A stretch of DNA of 64,000 nucleotides from UBA3206 sp963623875 (GCA_963623875.1 CAVFNL010000045.1:1-64000), one strand, 5' to 3'; shown: positions 45,555 through 54,317, counted from the first letter of the stretch. The notes: generated from the sequence alone by a model not told the origin. Numbers and translations: made by a program.

Positions 45555-46334
45555 CTACATCACCAACCCTAAAAAATAATCTACAACTATATTACCAAAA
45601 ACAATACCACAAAGAATACCTAAGACAAGATAAGGTCCAAACGCTATCACATCTTTTCTATCCCTTTTCTTTAAAGCAATCAAACTTATTTCAATTAAAG
45701 AACCTACAAAACTTCCTACAAGCAATGCAAAAAGCCATACTTTATAGCCTAACAACAAACCTGCTATACCCATAAGTATAACGTCTCCCATACCCAATAC
45801 ATCTTGTTTATATATAAGCCTTCCTATACCTTTTATAAGTAAAAATGATATAAACCCCAAAGAAGCTCCTACAAAATTTTCTAATGGTACTTCTTTATTA
45901 TATAACCCTACATATAAGACATATGATGCAGTTAATAATAAAAGTAAAATCCATGACCAATCATATATAATTTGGTTGTAGTAATCAATACCTGCAATAA
46001 CAATTAAAATGGAGACTATAGGAAACAAAAACAAAATGTCATACGTGAATCCATAAAAAACATAAACTAAAAGAAATAAGGTACCTCCAAGAAGTTCAAG
46101 TAAAAATGAATTTATTCCTATTTTTGCATCACAATATCTACATCTACCTCTTAATACCAAATAACTTATAATAGGTATATTATCATACCATTTAATACTC
46201 TTTTTACAATTAGGGCAAAAAGAATTAGGTTTAACAATACTCATATCATTTGGTACTCTATATATTACGACTCCTAAGAAAGACGCAATAACGCTACCTA
46301 AGATAAATATAAACACACCTATAATATAATTCAT
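45555..46334 (-). CDS. pilD: Type IV prepilin peptidase (PilD/ComC family)
   Basis: 259 residues. A cytosolic zinc-type loop CPNCKKSIKWYDNIPIISYLVLRGRCRYCDAKI is followed by several membrane helices. The catalytic aspartates are in AGIDYYNQ (about 115) and GMGDVILMGIAG (about 183). It cleaves the leader of prepilins after Gly and often methylates the new N-terminus. All prepilins it needs are encoded just upstream, and pilC starts one base after its stop. Confidence 0.95.
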   Translation of the reverse strand: MNYIIGVFIFILGSVIASFLGVVIYRVPNDMSIVKPNSFCPNCKKSIKWYDNIPIISYLVLRGRCRYCDAKIGINSFLLELLGGTLFLLVYVFYGFTYDILFLFPIVSILIVIAGIDYYNQIIYDWSWILLLLLTASYVLYVGLYNKEVPLENFVGASLGFISFLLIKGIGRLIYKQDVLGMGDVILMGIAGLLLGYKVWLFALLVGSFVGSLIEISLIALKKRDRKDVIAFGPYLVLGILCGIVFGNIVVDYFLGLVM

Positions 46335-46344
46335 ATAATACCCC

Positions 46345-46521
46345 TTACTTATAGTTTTTTACAATTTCTCTTAAATTCTCTATATCTCTAGAAATAGTAT
46401 TTGAATATCTATACACCAAACTAAAAAGTGTTACAACAGTAAGTGTTATAACAAACGTAATAATGATTGTTATAGCTAATACGTACGCATCTTTTTTATT
46501 GTTAATAAAACTCTTTTTCAT
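46345..46521 (-). CDS. 58-residue single-helix protein in the pilus operon
   Basis: The frame runs from an ATG overlapping the upstream prepilin stop (ATGA) to TAA, eleven bases before pilD. It reads MKKSFINNKKDAYVLAIT, a hydrophobic helix (about 13-36), then a short polar tail ending in REIVKNYK. The position suggests a minor pilin-like or PilX/ComGG-like factor. It lacks the G-F-T-L-x-E cleavage motif, so that is only inference. The translational overlap and spacing support it as a real gene. Confidence 0.7.
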   Translation of the reverse strand: MKKSFINNKKDAYVLAITIIITFVITLTVVTLFSLVYRYSNTISRDIENLREIVKNYK

Positions 46522-46952
46522 ACACTTACCCCACTTGCGTCATCATATTTACTATGACCATATTCTAAATTCTTTATAACATAATAATTGCTAGTTATAT
46601 TTTTTATAGATATTCTAAGTATTGCGTCACTATCTTTATCATATGTATAACTTAAAATATATTTATAATCTTCACTTACAAGTTTATAATTCGAATCATA
46701 ATATATTTCACCATTAGCTTTATTATTATTTATGCTATTAAATCCGTAAATATTTATAAGCCCTGCATATCCTTCACTATCATATACTTTATCAATATCT
46801 AAGCAAATATTTTCAATATATTGATATTCTTCTAATTTAAAAGTTCTTCTTAGGGCTAAATAATATCCTGATATTATTCCCATAAAAATAATCAAAAATA
46901 TTGAAATTGATACTAACACCTCAACAAGAGTAAACCCACTTCTTTTATTCAC
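46518..46952 (-). CDS. Type IV prepilin-like protein (minor pilin)
   Basis: 144 residues from a GTG at 46952. The upstream ATG three codons earlier is too close to its AAAGG ribosome site. The leader MNKRSG is followed by FTLVEVLVSISIFLIIFMGII, the cleaved class III/IV prepilin signature with Glu at +5. The rest is a short globular domain rich in Tyr/Asn/Asp. It probably primes or tips the pilus. It overlaps the gene before it by 8 bases and the 58-residue gene after it by 4. Confidence 0.88.
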   Translation of the reverse strand: MNKRSGFTLVEVLVSISIFLIIFMGIISGYYLALRRTFKLEEYQYIENICLDIDKVYDSEGYAGLINIYGFNSINNNKANGEIYYDSNYKLVSEDYKYILSYTYDKDSDAILRISIKNITSNYYVIKNLEYGHSKYDDASGVSV

Positions 46953-47871
46953 AAGAATCATCCTTTATCGTGTCAGATATATCAATATCTACATAATATA
47001 TATCCGCATTTTTAATATATGATTTTAAATCTATTGTAATATCACTATCAACAATTATATTTTTAATCATTTTCTTTTCAAATTCAAATTCATGTTTTCC
47101 AATAATCAAAATAAATTTATTGATAATATCAGCTAGATTGCTATAAGAAAACGCATATGTGTTAGTTATCTCTTTTTCTCTTGATAAAATAAAGTTTGCG
47201 ATGCCATTATAAATATGTATTAACGCAAAATCGCCATTCTTTAACACCTTTTTAACTTGATCTTGTAAACTATCATCTTTAATTTTAAAATTGTTTTCTT
47301 TAACTTTTTCAAACAAATACCCTGAGAATAATTGAATAGATGATAATTTAATATCTAATGCTTTAGATATTTCTAGCCAATTCTTTATTATGTTATTATC
47401 TATAAAATATTCATTATATACTATACCTAAATTATAGTTATATTTATCTTCAATCAATTTATAATATTTACCATACTTATCAAAACTATTTTTTAATTCT
47501 TTTTGTTTCAATTGAAATGCTTTAAAAAAAGATATCTTTGGTAATGATATAGTAGATTTAAAAATGCTCGTACTGCATATTTTTAAATCAAGGAAATATT
47601 TTTCAGTTCCTTTATTATTTGTACCAAATTCTTTAAGTTGTTCACTAATAGTAGATATTATATTTTCTTTATTTAATATAACACCACCATCAATTTGAAT
47701 GTCTTTTAATTCAAGTCTTTTAATATCTATTAATTCTTTATTTTTATACAATTTAACAAGAATAAATGGCTCATATACATCAAAATAAAACACTTCAAAA
47801 TAATTGGGGGATTTTTTTTTGAAAAAATTAATTGTACTTATATTTTTATTCTTCTTCATAAATAATTCCAT
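46945..47871 (-). CDS. Pilus operon protein, possibly a divergent PilM-like factor
   Basis: 308 residues, no membrane helix. It sits between two prepilin genes. Strand-rich segments (YFEVFYFDVYEPFILVKLYKNKELIDI, YFLDLKICSTSIFKSTISLPKI, GDFALIHIYNGIANFILSREKEI) and size recall the actin-fold PilM that bridges pilins and PilB. No clear nucleotide motif can be named. GGGGGA precedes the ATG. I give PilM as a contextual guess only; a novel pilus accessory is equally possible. Confidence 0.6.
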   Translation of the reverse strand: MELFMKKNKNISTINFFKKKSPNYFEVFYFDVYEPFILVKLYKNKELIDIKRLELKDIQIDGGVILNKENIISTISEQLKEFGTNNKGTEKYFLDLKICSTSIFKSTISLPKISFFKAFQLKQKELKNSFDKYGKYYKLIEDKYNYNLGIVYNEYFIDNNIIKNWLEISKALDIKLSSIQLFSGYLFEKVKENNFKIKDDSLQDQVKKVLKNGDFALIHIYNGIANFILSREKEITNTYAFSYSNLADIINKFILIIGKHEFEFEKKMIKNIIVDSDITIDLKSYIKNADIYYVDIDISDTIKDDSCE

Positions 47872-47873
47872 AT

Positions 47874-48266
47874 CTATTCCCCCTTCTTTATGATAAACTT
47901 AAATTCTTTATTTTTATTATTGCTATATTCTATCTTACAGACTTTATAATTGTTTTCATCTAATTCAATAGATATGTTTTTAATCTTAGTATTAGACGCA
48001 ATAGTCTTACTTTCTTGTGATTCATATATATAATATATTACATCATCGCCTTCTATTAAAATAGTGTCTCCATCACTATAATTATCTAAGATGTAATCTT
48101 TAACATTCCTTATTTTATACAAATCAGATGATTTTGAAACAAGATTTTTATTAACTTTTTGAACAAATATTAAAGCTGTTATAAGTGTTGTAAGAAATAT
48201 TGATGCACAAAATATTGCGACGAGTAATTCTACGAGAGTAAAGCCTTTTTTAGTTTTCTTTTTCAT
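47874..48266 (-). CDS. Type IV prepilin-like protein (minor pilin)
   Basis: 130 residues. Leader MKKKTKKG, then FTLVELLVAIFCASIFLTTLITALIF, with Glu at +5 after the cleavage site and a membrane-spanning helix. The remainder is a small polar domain, with DGDTILIEGDDVIYYIYE, ending in FIIKKGE. It is processed by the prepilin peptidase encoded downstream. It lies 2 bases before the PilM-like gene and about 130 bases after the major pilin gene, with a terminator hairpin between. Confidence 0.9.
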   Translation of the reverse strand: MKKKTKKGFTLVELLVAIFCASIFLTTLITALIFVQKVNKNLVSKSSDLYKIRNVKDYILDNYSDGDTILIEGDDVIYYIYESQESKTIASNTKIKNISIELDENNYKVCKIEYSNNKNKEFKFIIKKGE

Positions 48267-48346
48267 ATTTTTAATATCCTTTAATTATAATATATTACAT
48301 TATTCAATTTATTAAAAGATTATAGACAAATATTTTTATATTTTAA

Positions 48347-48380
48347 AAAAAATCCTCAAGATATAATTCTAGAGGAATTC
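48347..48380 (-). terminator. Terminator/attenuator after the major pilin gene
   Basis: TTCCTCTAGAATT ... CTTGAGGATT hairpin followed by eight T on the minus strand. It would let the pilin gene be expressed far above the assembly genes, with read-through supplying the latter. Confidence 0.7.
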
Positions 48381-48397
48381 TTTTAAAATTTAAATTA

Positions 48398-48976
48398 TTA
48401 AGCAAGTGTTGTGATTGTAATAGTATAATCATTTACTACTTCACTAGACTCAGCTGTAGTTATTTCATCTTCTGCAATATCCCATTTTGCATAACCTTCA
48501 GATGAAGATGCATAACCTATTGAAGTAATTGCATTACCACTTACATTAAAGTAGAATGTTCCTTTTAATGTTTGTAAATCTTCTGCAAATATTGCCTTAA
48601 TTACCTTATCCCATGTAAGTGTTATCGTATTTTCGGATGTTTCACCTACTACTGTTGTATCAAATGTATATTCTTTAGTTGATTGATTATAAGTTAATGT
48701 TAAATTATAAGCTGAAGCATTCTCTGTAGCAGTAATACTATCTGTAGTACCTGCAATATTATAGTGATGTGTTCCTTCGTTTAAATAGTCTGTTCTAATA
48801 ATTTCTCTTGCTTGTGTAAGTTCTGTTACAGCGTTTGAATCCTTTGCTTTCTTTGTAAAGCTTAGATAACCTACAACAGTAACGGATGCAAGTATTGCAA
48901 GAATAGCGATTACAACTAAAAGTTCAACAAGTGTAAATCCACGTTTTTTGTTTTTTGTTAATGTATTAGTGTTCAT
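48398..48976 (-). CDS. Major type IV pilin
   Basis: 192 residues from the ATG at 48976, chosen because AAGGGAGTG precedes it. The leader MNTNTLTKNKKRG is followed by FTLVELLVVIAILAILASVTVVGYLSFTKKAKDSNAV, a textbook pilin N-terminal helix. The rest is a Thr/Ala/Glu-rich beta domain ending ITITTLA; no cysteines are present. It is the first gene of the operon, ahead of an attenuating hairpin, as expected for the structural subunit. A possible extended -10 (TGATACAAT) lies at 49003-49008. Confidence 0.92.
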   Translation of the reverse strand: MNTNTLTKNKKRGFTLVELLVVIAILAILASVTVVGYLSFTKKAKDSNAVTELTQAREIIRTDYLNEGTHHYNIAGTTDSITATENASAYNLTLTYNQSTKEYTFDTTVVGETSENTITLTWDKVIKAIFAEDLQTLKGTFYFNVSGNAITSIGYASSSEGYAKWDIAEDEITTAESSEVVNDYTITITTLA

Positions 48977-49002
48977 AATATACACTCCCTTCGTATAGTT
49001 AT

Positions 49003-49008
49003 ATTGTA
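49003..49008 (-). promoter_or_regulatory. Probable promoter of the pilus operon
   Basis: TGATACAAT (extended -10 type) about 27 bases before the pilin ATG. A -35 box is not obvious in the AT-rich upstream sequence. Confidence 0.4.
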
Positions 49009-49079
49009 TCAAATTTAATTTAAACTTTAAAGTATTTTATCTTTTGTCTTTAAAAATTCACAATGTTTAATATTAAAAT

Positions 49080-50423
49080 TTATTTTTTTAACTTTAGTAA
49101 ACATACATTTTCAACATGTATTGAATGTGAGAACAGGTCAAATGGTGTAACTTCACCTATTTCATATCCATTTTCACTAAGTATTTTCAAATCACGTGCA
49201 AACGTTGAAGTTTTACATGAAATATATACAATTCTTTTTATTTTAGATTTTATTACTGTATCTAAGAATTTATAATCGCATCCTTTTCTTGGTGGATCAA
49301 ATATCATTACATCTATCTTTTTATTCTTAACTAATTTCATGATTACATCTTCACATTTACCACATATAAAATCTGCATTTGATATATTATTTAATTTCAT
49401 ATTCTCAAGTGCATTATCTACAGCTTCTTTTACAACTTCAATACCATACACAAACTTTGCATACTTTGCGACGTTTAATGATATACTACCTATTCCACAG
49501 TACGCATCGATTACTACATCATCTTTTGTAATAGATGCTAAAGAAATTGCTTTTGCATATAATCTTTCACATTGCACATGGTTTATTTGAAGAAAACTAT
49601 TAGGATGTACTTTAAACATAAGTCCATTAATGTTTTCAGTTAAATATTTTTCTTTTGCAAGAAGAATATATTCATTTTGTAATACAACGTTTGTCTTCTT
49701 ATCATTTATGTTTAAATATACTGATACAATATCTTGATATTTTTTTGTAAGTTCTTCTCGTATATAATTAAATGCATTAATCATTTTAGTCGCAACTAGT
49801 ACAACCATAATCTTCATATCATAAGATACTCTTAGCATAACATTTCTAAAAATACCTTTGCCTGTTTCTTCATCATAAATATCTACACCATATTTATTAA
49901 GAAGTTCTTTGATTTCGTTAATAATATTTGTAGCACATGATGGTTCTATCATGCAACCATTAGATGGTACTATTTTATGTGATTTTTCTTCATAAAATCC
50001 GCTTATAATTTCACCATTTATTTTTTTAAACGGAACTATTATTTTATTTCTATATCCATATGGATTAGGATTTAATACACATTCATTTACTACGATATCT
50101 TGTCCTATTATTTTTCTTAAAGTTCTTCTTGTAAGTTCTTGTTTGAACTTTAATTGATACATATATTTCATATGCATTATATTACAGCCACCACACGAAG
50201 AGTAATATGGACATATATTTTTTTCTCTATATTCAGATTCTTTTATTATATTTATGTTTTTTGCAAAGCATAAATTTTTAGTTATTCTTAAAACCTTACA
50301 TCTACAAATTTCACCTGGTATTGCATTATCAATAAATACAGGTTTTTCATCACAATGAGCAATTCCTAAACCTTCAAGATCGAAATCATCAATTTCAAGT
50401 TCTAATATATCATCTACATTCAT
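49080..50423 (-). CDS. 23S rRNA (uracil-C5)-methyltransferase, RlmD/RlmCD family
   Basis: 447 residues. An N-terminal TRAM domain (IDDFDLEGLGIAHCD...PGEICRCKVLRI) is followed by an Fe-S cluster motif CPYYSSCGGC and the Rossmann methyltransferase with AdoMet motif DAYCGIGSISL (about 310). The catalytic Cys is in VYISCKTSTFARDL. It makes m5U in 23S rRNA (positions 747 and/or 1939 in relatives) or in tRNA. The exact target is not decidable. Its ATG overlaps the uvrB TGA by 4 bases. Confidence 0.92.
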   Translation of the reverse strand: MNVDDILELEIDDFDLEGLGIAHCDEKPVFIDNAIPGEICRCKVLRITKNLCFAKNINIIKESEYREKNICPYYSSCGGCNIMHMKYMYQLKFKQELTRRTLRKIIGQDIVVNECVLNPNPYGYRNKIIVPFKKINGEIISGFYEEKSHKIVPSNGCMIEPSCATNIINEIKELLNKYGVDIYDEETGKGIFRNVMLRVSYDMKIMVVLVATKMINAFNYIREELTKKYQDIVSVYLNINDKKTNVVLQNEYILLAKEKYLTENINGLMFKVHPNSFLQINHVQCERLYAKAISLASITKDDVVIDAYCGIGSISLNVAKYAKFVYGIEVVKEAVDNALENMKLNNISNADFICGKCEDVIMKLVKNKKIDVMIFDPPRKGCDYKFLDTVIKSKIKRIVYISCKTSTFARDLKILSENGYEIGEVTPFDLFSHSIHVENVCLLKLKK

Positions 50424-52390
50424 TTACTTTCACCTTTTAATTCAATAAGTACATCTCTTACTTGCGCAGCCATTTCAAAGTTAAGTTCTTTTGCATATTG
50501 CATCATCTCGTTTTCGAGTTTTAATATAAGCATTTCCTTATCCTTCTTTGAAAGTTTTTCTTTATCAAACTTAACCTCTTCTTCACTATCTTTACAAACT
50601 ACTGTTACGCTATCTCTTATTTGCTTAATAACTGTCTTAGGCACGATGTTATGCTTTTTATTGTATGCTTGTTGAATATCTCTTCTTCTCTTAGTTTCTT
50701 TGATTGCTTCATCCATAGATAATGATATATTATCTGCATACATTATAACCTTACCATTTGCATTTCTTGCGGCACGTCCTATAATTTGGATTAAGGAGCG
50801 TGTGCTTCTTAAAAATCCCATCTTATCCGCATCAAGGATTGCTACTAAAGATACTTCTGGTATATCTAATCCTTCACGTAGAAGATTAATACCAACAAGA
50901 CAATCATATTTACCAAGTCTTAAATCTCTTAGTATTTCAAGACGTTGTAATGCTTTAATTTCCGAGTGTAAATAGGCAACTCTAAGTCCCATTTGTTTAA
51001 AGTACTGTGTCAATTCTTCACTCATTTTTATAGTAAGTGTTGTTACAAGTACTCTTTCACCTTTTTCACTACGTTTTACAATTTCAGCATACAAATCATC
51101 TATTTGTCCCATTGTTTTTCTTACTTCAATTTCAGGATCTAACAATCCTGTAGGACGTATAATTTGTTCTACAACAGGATTACAATCACGAACCTCAAAA
51201 TCACCTGGTGTGGCGGATACATAGATGATTTGATCTAGTTTATCTTCAAATTCTTCAAATTTAAGTGGTCTATTATCTAGTGCACTAGGTAGACGAAATC
51301 CATAATCTACAAGAGTTTGTTTACGTGCTCTATCTCCATTATACATTCCTCTTATTTGTGGGACTGTTACATGTGATTCATCTACAAATAAAATAAAATC
51401 TTTTTTAAAGAAATCAAGTAGTGTAGAAGGAGTTTCTCCTTCCGCTCTTAATGCCATATGACGTGAATAATTTTCAACCCCATTACAAGTTCCCATTTGT
51501 TCAAGCATTTCAATATCATATCTTGTGCGTTGTTCAATACGTTCAGCTTCTAGTGGTTTATGAAGTGAATTATAATATTCAATTCTTTCTTCTAATTCTT
51601 TTTTTATTCTTACTATAGCTTCTTTTAATTTGTCTTTTGGTGTTACGAAATGTGTTGCACTAAAAATATTAACGTATCCTACACTATCTATTGCTTTACC
51701 TGTTAGGACATCAAAGATTCTAATACGCTCTATTTCTTCATCAAAAAATTCAACACGAATTCCATTTTTATGTTCTGATGCAGGGATTATTTCTAGCACA
51801 TCTCCATGTATTCTAAATGACCCTCTTGAAAAATCTATTTCATTTCTTGAATACTGCATGCTTACAAGACGTTCTATCAATTCTTTTCTATCGTATGATT
51901 CACCTTTTCTAAGTGTCATCATTGATCCTACATAGTCTTCCATTGAACCTATTGAATATATGCAAGATACAGATGCGACAACTATTACATCATCATAATC
52001 AATAAGAGATGAGGTTGCATTATGTCTCATCTCATCAATTTCTTCATTAATTCTTGCGTCTTTTTCAATATATGTATCAGATGTTACAACATACGCTTCA
52101 GGTTGATAGTAGTCATAATAAGAAATGAAATAACATACATGGTTATTAGGAAACATTGCTTTTAATTCTTGATATATTTGCCCCGCAAGAGTTTTATTAG
52201 GTTCTAAAATTAATGCTTTTTTACCTGTTTGTTTAATAATATTCGCAATCGTAAAAGTTTTACCTGAACCAGTAACCCCTTTTAAAACCATTTCACGAAG
52301 TCCTGCGTTAATATCATTTGAAAGTTCACTAATAGCCTTTGGTTGGTCACCTGTGGGTTTAAAATCACTTTCTAATTTGAATTGTGCCAC
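50420..52390 (-). CDS. uvrB: Excinuclease ABC subunit B
   Basis: 656 residues, standard length. N-terminal KPTGDQPKAI, Walker A GVTGSGKT (about 40), the beta-hairpin YYDYYQPEAYV (about 92-102), DESH box, helicase motif VI QIIGRAARN, and a C-terminal UVR motif (LENEMMQYAKELNFEMAAQVRDVLIEL) that binds UvrC. It is the damage-verifying helicase-like protein of nucleotide excision repair. uvrA is not in the window. It lies 5 bases after the Smr gene and overlaps the methyltransferase gene. Confidence 0.98.
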   Translation of the reverse strand: MAQFKLESDFKPTGDQPKAISELSNDINAGLREMVLKGVTGSGKTFTIANIIKQTGKKALILEPNKTLAGQIYQELKAMFPNNHVCYFISYYDYYQPEAYVVTSDTYIEKDARINEEIDEMRHNATSSLIDYDDVIVVASVSCIYSIGSMEDYVGSMMTLRKGESYDRKELIERLVSMQYSRNEIDFSRGSFRIHGDVLEIIPASEHKNGIRVEFFDEEIERIRIFDVLTGKAIDSVGYVNIFSATHFVTPKDKLKEAIVRIKKELEERIEYYNSLHKPLEAERIEQRTRYDIEMLEQMGTCNGVENYSRHMALRAEGETPSTLLDFFKKDFILFVDESHVTVPQIRGMYNGDRARKQTLVDYGFRLPSALDNRPLKFEEFEDKLDQIIYVSATPGDFEVRDCNPVVEQIIRPTGLLDPEIEVRKTMGQIDDLYAEIVKRSEKGERVLVTTLTIKMSEELTQYFKQMGLRVAYLHSEIKALQRLEILRDLRLGKYDCLVGINLLREGLDIPEVSLVAILDADKMGFLRSTRSLIQIIGRAARNANGKVIMYADNISLSMDEAIKETKRRRDIQQAYNKKHNIVPKTVIKQIRDSVTVVCKDSEEEVKFDKEKLSKKDKEMLILKLENEMMQYAKELNFEMAAQVRDVLIELKGESK

Positions 52391-52395
52391 CTAAA

Positions 52396-52641
52396 TCACC
52401 TCTTTTTTCTTTTAATAGTTATAGTTGTGACATCAGAACTATTTATAATATGCGGCGAAACACTTACAACTTTATTTGGTAATGTTTTAGAATTTCTAAG
52501 CCACGTTCTAATGATAGTACCATTATTTGAACCATGAATTACATTAAGTATGCTGTCCCCTCTTTTATAACATTCCTCAATACTTTCTATTATATATTTT
52601 TGTGCTTGCATTCTTAAAAGTCCATGAACATCAATTTCCAT
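52396..52641 (-). CDS. Smr-domain protein
   Basis: 81 residues from the ATG at 52641, with TGAGGGA upstream; the longer frame has no ribosome site. It is a stand-alone Smr domain. It starts MEIDVHGLLRMQAQKYIIESIEECYKRG and has VIHGSNNGTIIRTWLR in place of the usual HGxGxG loop. Such domains bind nucleic acid and often nick DNA or RNA or act on stalled ribosomes. The second Gly of HGxGxG is Asn here. It is in an operon with uvrB. Confidence 0.88.
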   Translation of the reverse strand: MEIDVHGLLRMQAQKYIIESIEECYKRGDSILNVIHGSNNGTIIRTWLRNSKTLPNKVVSVSPHIINSSDVTTITIKRKKR

Positions 52642-52687
52642 ACTATATCCCTCAATATTCATTATTATATTAAATTTTATAAAAATA

Positions 52688-52711
52688 ATAAAGGGCATAA
52701 AGCCCTTTACC
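52688..52711 (-). terminator. Terminator of the SGNH hydrolase gene
   Basis: AAAGGGC / GCCCTTT stem with a 5-base loop and a T-rich tail on the minus strand, just after the stop codon and before the Smr-uvrB operon. Confidence 0.8.
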
Positions 52712-52724
52712 ATAATCAATTTCT

Positions 52725-53360
52725 CTAAATTAAATCCTTTAATGCATACGCAAGCATTTGATGTCCATATTCAGTCATATGTTCACCATCAACGCCAGGC
52801 TTTGCATACATTTTAGCATCAAGGAATTGCAAGTTATATTCTTCCGCAAGTCTTTTATACACATCTGAAGCATTTTTTGAAAGTTCGTACGACAATTCAT
52901 CAAATTCACTATCTAATTCTTTAATATTTTTACTAAGTAAGATAGGTGATACTAAAATTATTTTTCCATTATAGATTTTTCTTATTTGTTCAATTAATGT
53001 TTCCATTGAAAACCTTAAATCATCTAAACTTCTAGCATTTGATATCTTATAGTCATTTGTCCCAAGCATCAAAACTAAAATAGATGGTGTATGAGATTCT
53101 AAGATGATTTGAATAAAATCTATTGCGGCTCGTCCATATCTATAGTCATTATATATAGTAGTTCTTCCACATAAACCTTCTTCAACAACATTATAATTAG
53201 ATCCTAAAAGTTTGCTAAGTATTTTAGTATATCTAATATCTTCTCCATATCTTTCTTTAGTATTAGGATTATATCCCCATGTATTAGAATCTCCATAAAC
53301 TAATATTGTTTTTCTTTGATTTACCACATTAATTAGCTCTTCTTTTAATTCAACCACCAT
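52725..53360 (-). CDS. SGNH/GDSL-type hydrolase (arylesterase-like)
   Basis: 211 residues with the SGNH fold. Block I is YGDSNTWGYNP (catalytic Ser about 24), block II has the Gly in EEGLCGRTT, block III is MLGTNDYK (Asn), and block V is DGEHMTEYGHQ (Asp-His). There is no signal peptide, so it is cytosolic. It hydrolyses esters, possibly acetyl or acyl groups; the substrate is unknown. It has its own consensus promoter with a palindrome at the start point, and its own terminator. Confidence 0.92.
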   Translation of the reverse strand: MVVELKEELINVVNQRKTILVYGDSNTWGYNPNTKERYGEDIRYTKILSKLLGSNYNVVEEGLCGRTTIYNDYRYGRAAIDFIQIILESHTPSILVLMLGTNDYKISNARSLDDLRFSMETLIEQIRKIYNGKIILVSPILLSKNIKELDSEFDELSYELSKNASDVYKRLAEEYNLQFLDAKMYAKPGVDGEHMTEYGHQMLAYALKDLI

Positions 53361-53376
53361 AGTTATTCCTACCTTT

Positions 53377-53393
53377 CCTAGTAATATACTAGG
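53377..53393. promoter_or_regulatory. Palindrome at the start point of the SGNH gene
   Basis: CCTAGTAATATACTAGG, 7-bp perfect arms around a 3-base centre, immediately downstream of the -10 box. The position is that of a repressor operator. Confidence 0.6.
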
Positions 53394-53422
53394 ATTATAG
53401 TACTTAAAACTATTCTTGTCAA
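53394..53422 (-). promoter_or_regulatory. Promoter of the SGNH hydrolase gene
   Basis: Consensus TTGACA (53417-53422), 17-bp spacer, TATAAT (53394-53399). The -35 box abuts the T tract of the terminator of the upstream gene. Confidence 0.88.
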
Positions 53423-53449
53423 CAAAAAAGAGGACTATTCTTCCTCTTT
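53421..53449 (-). terminator. Terminator overlapping the stop of the TtcA-like gene
   Basis: AAAGAGG / CCTCTTT stem with a 9-base loop and six T on the minus strand; the stop codon at 53435-53437 is within the loop. Confidence 0.8.
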
Positions 53450-54289
53450 ATCGTATGTATCTAAGAAATTATGAATATTTTTACCTTCTTTATACATTAT
53501 AACCTTACCTAGGTTAACATTAGATGCGGCCGCAAATATATTCTTTTCTACATTTTCGTTGTAGTTTTTTCTTAAATCTTCTATTAAATTCTTAGTAGCT
53601 CTTCTTTGTGATGTAGATGATTCAAGAGTCGAACAAGATTCTTCTTCAAATCTACATGCACATCTTATAAATTCAAGGCCATTATATTTTTGCCATGCAA
53701 TTATATCTTTTTCTCTTATAAGATACATTGGTCTTATAAGCTCCATACCGCTATAGTTATCGCTATGAAGTTTTGGCATCATAGTTTGAAATGATCCAGC
53801 ATTAAGCATATTCATAAGAACTGTTTGAATAACATCATCATAGTGATGACCTAACGCTATTTTATTACATCCCATTTCCTTAGCTATTCTATATAGTGCT
53901 CCTCTACGCATTTTAGCGCATAAATAACATCCGCCACTTACTTGATTATGAGCTATTTCATAAATATCAGTTTCAACTATATTAGCTTTTATATTTAATT
54001 TCTTTAGATTATTTGTAACAGTCTCTAAAGTAAAATCTGAATACCCTGGATTCATCACAAGATATTTTACATCAAATTTAAAATCAGAATGTTTTTGAAG
54101 TTCTTCAAAAAGTTTAGCCATTAAATTAGAATCTTTTCCACCTGATATACAAACACAAATTGAATCATTAGGTTTAACAAGTTCATATTCTTTGATGGCC
54201 TTTATGAAAGGAGCCCATAATTTTCCTCTATATTTAGTTATAATAGAACGTTCTATTTCTTGATACTCAAGAAGTACTCGTTTACTCAT
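53435..54289 (-). CDS. TtcA-like tRNA-thiolation PP-loop ATPase
   Basis: 284 residues of the TtcA/TilS-like superfamily. The PP-loop is CISGGKDSNLMAKLFEEL (about 48-65). CYLCAKMRRGALYRIAKEMGCNKIALGHHYDDVIQT (about 121-155) carries the CxxC and GHHxDD motifs, and a later Cys pair lies in RCACRFEEESC. Homologues activate a tRNA base by adenylation and insert sulfur with a [4Fe-4S] cluster, giving 2-thiocytidine. The exact base is uncertain here. It is monocistronic, ending in a tight terminator. Confidence 0.88.
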   Translation of the reverse strand: MSKRVLLEYQEIERSIITKYRGKLWAPFIKAIKEYELVKPNDSICVCISGGKDSNLMAKLFEELQKHSDFKFDVKYLVMNPGYSDFTLETVTNNLKKLNIKANIVETDIYEIAHNQVSGGCYLCAKMRRGALYRIAKEMGCNKIALGHHYDDVIQTVLMNMLNAGSFQTMMPKLHSDNYSGMELIRPMYLIREKDIIAWQKYNGLEFIRCACRFEEESCSTLESSTSQRRATKNLIEDLRKNYNENVEKNIFAAASNVNLGKVIMYKEGKNIHNFLDTYDKEEE

Positions 54290-54317
54290 AATATCACCTT
54301 TTCCATAATATTACATT

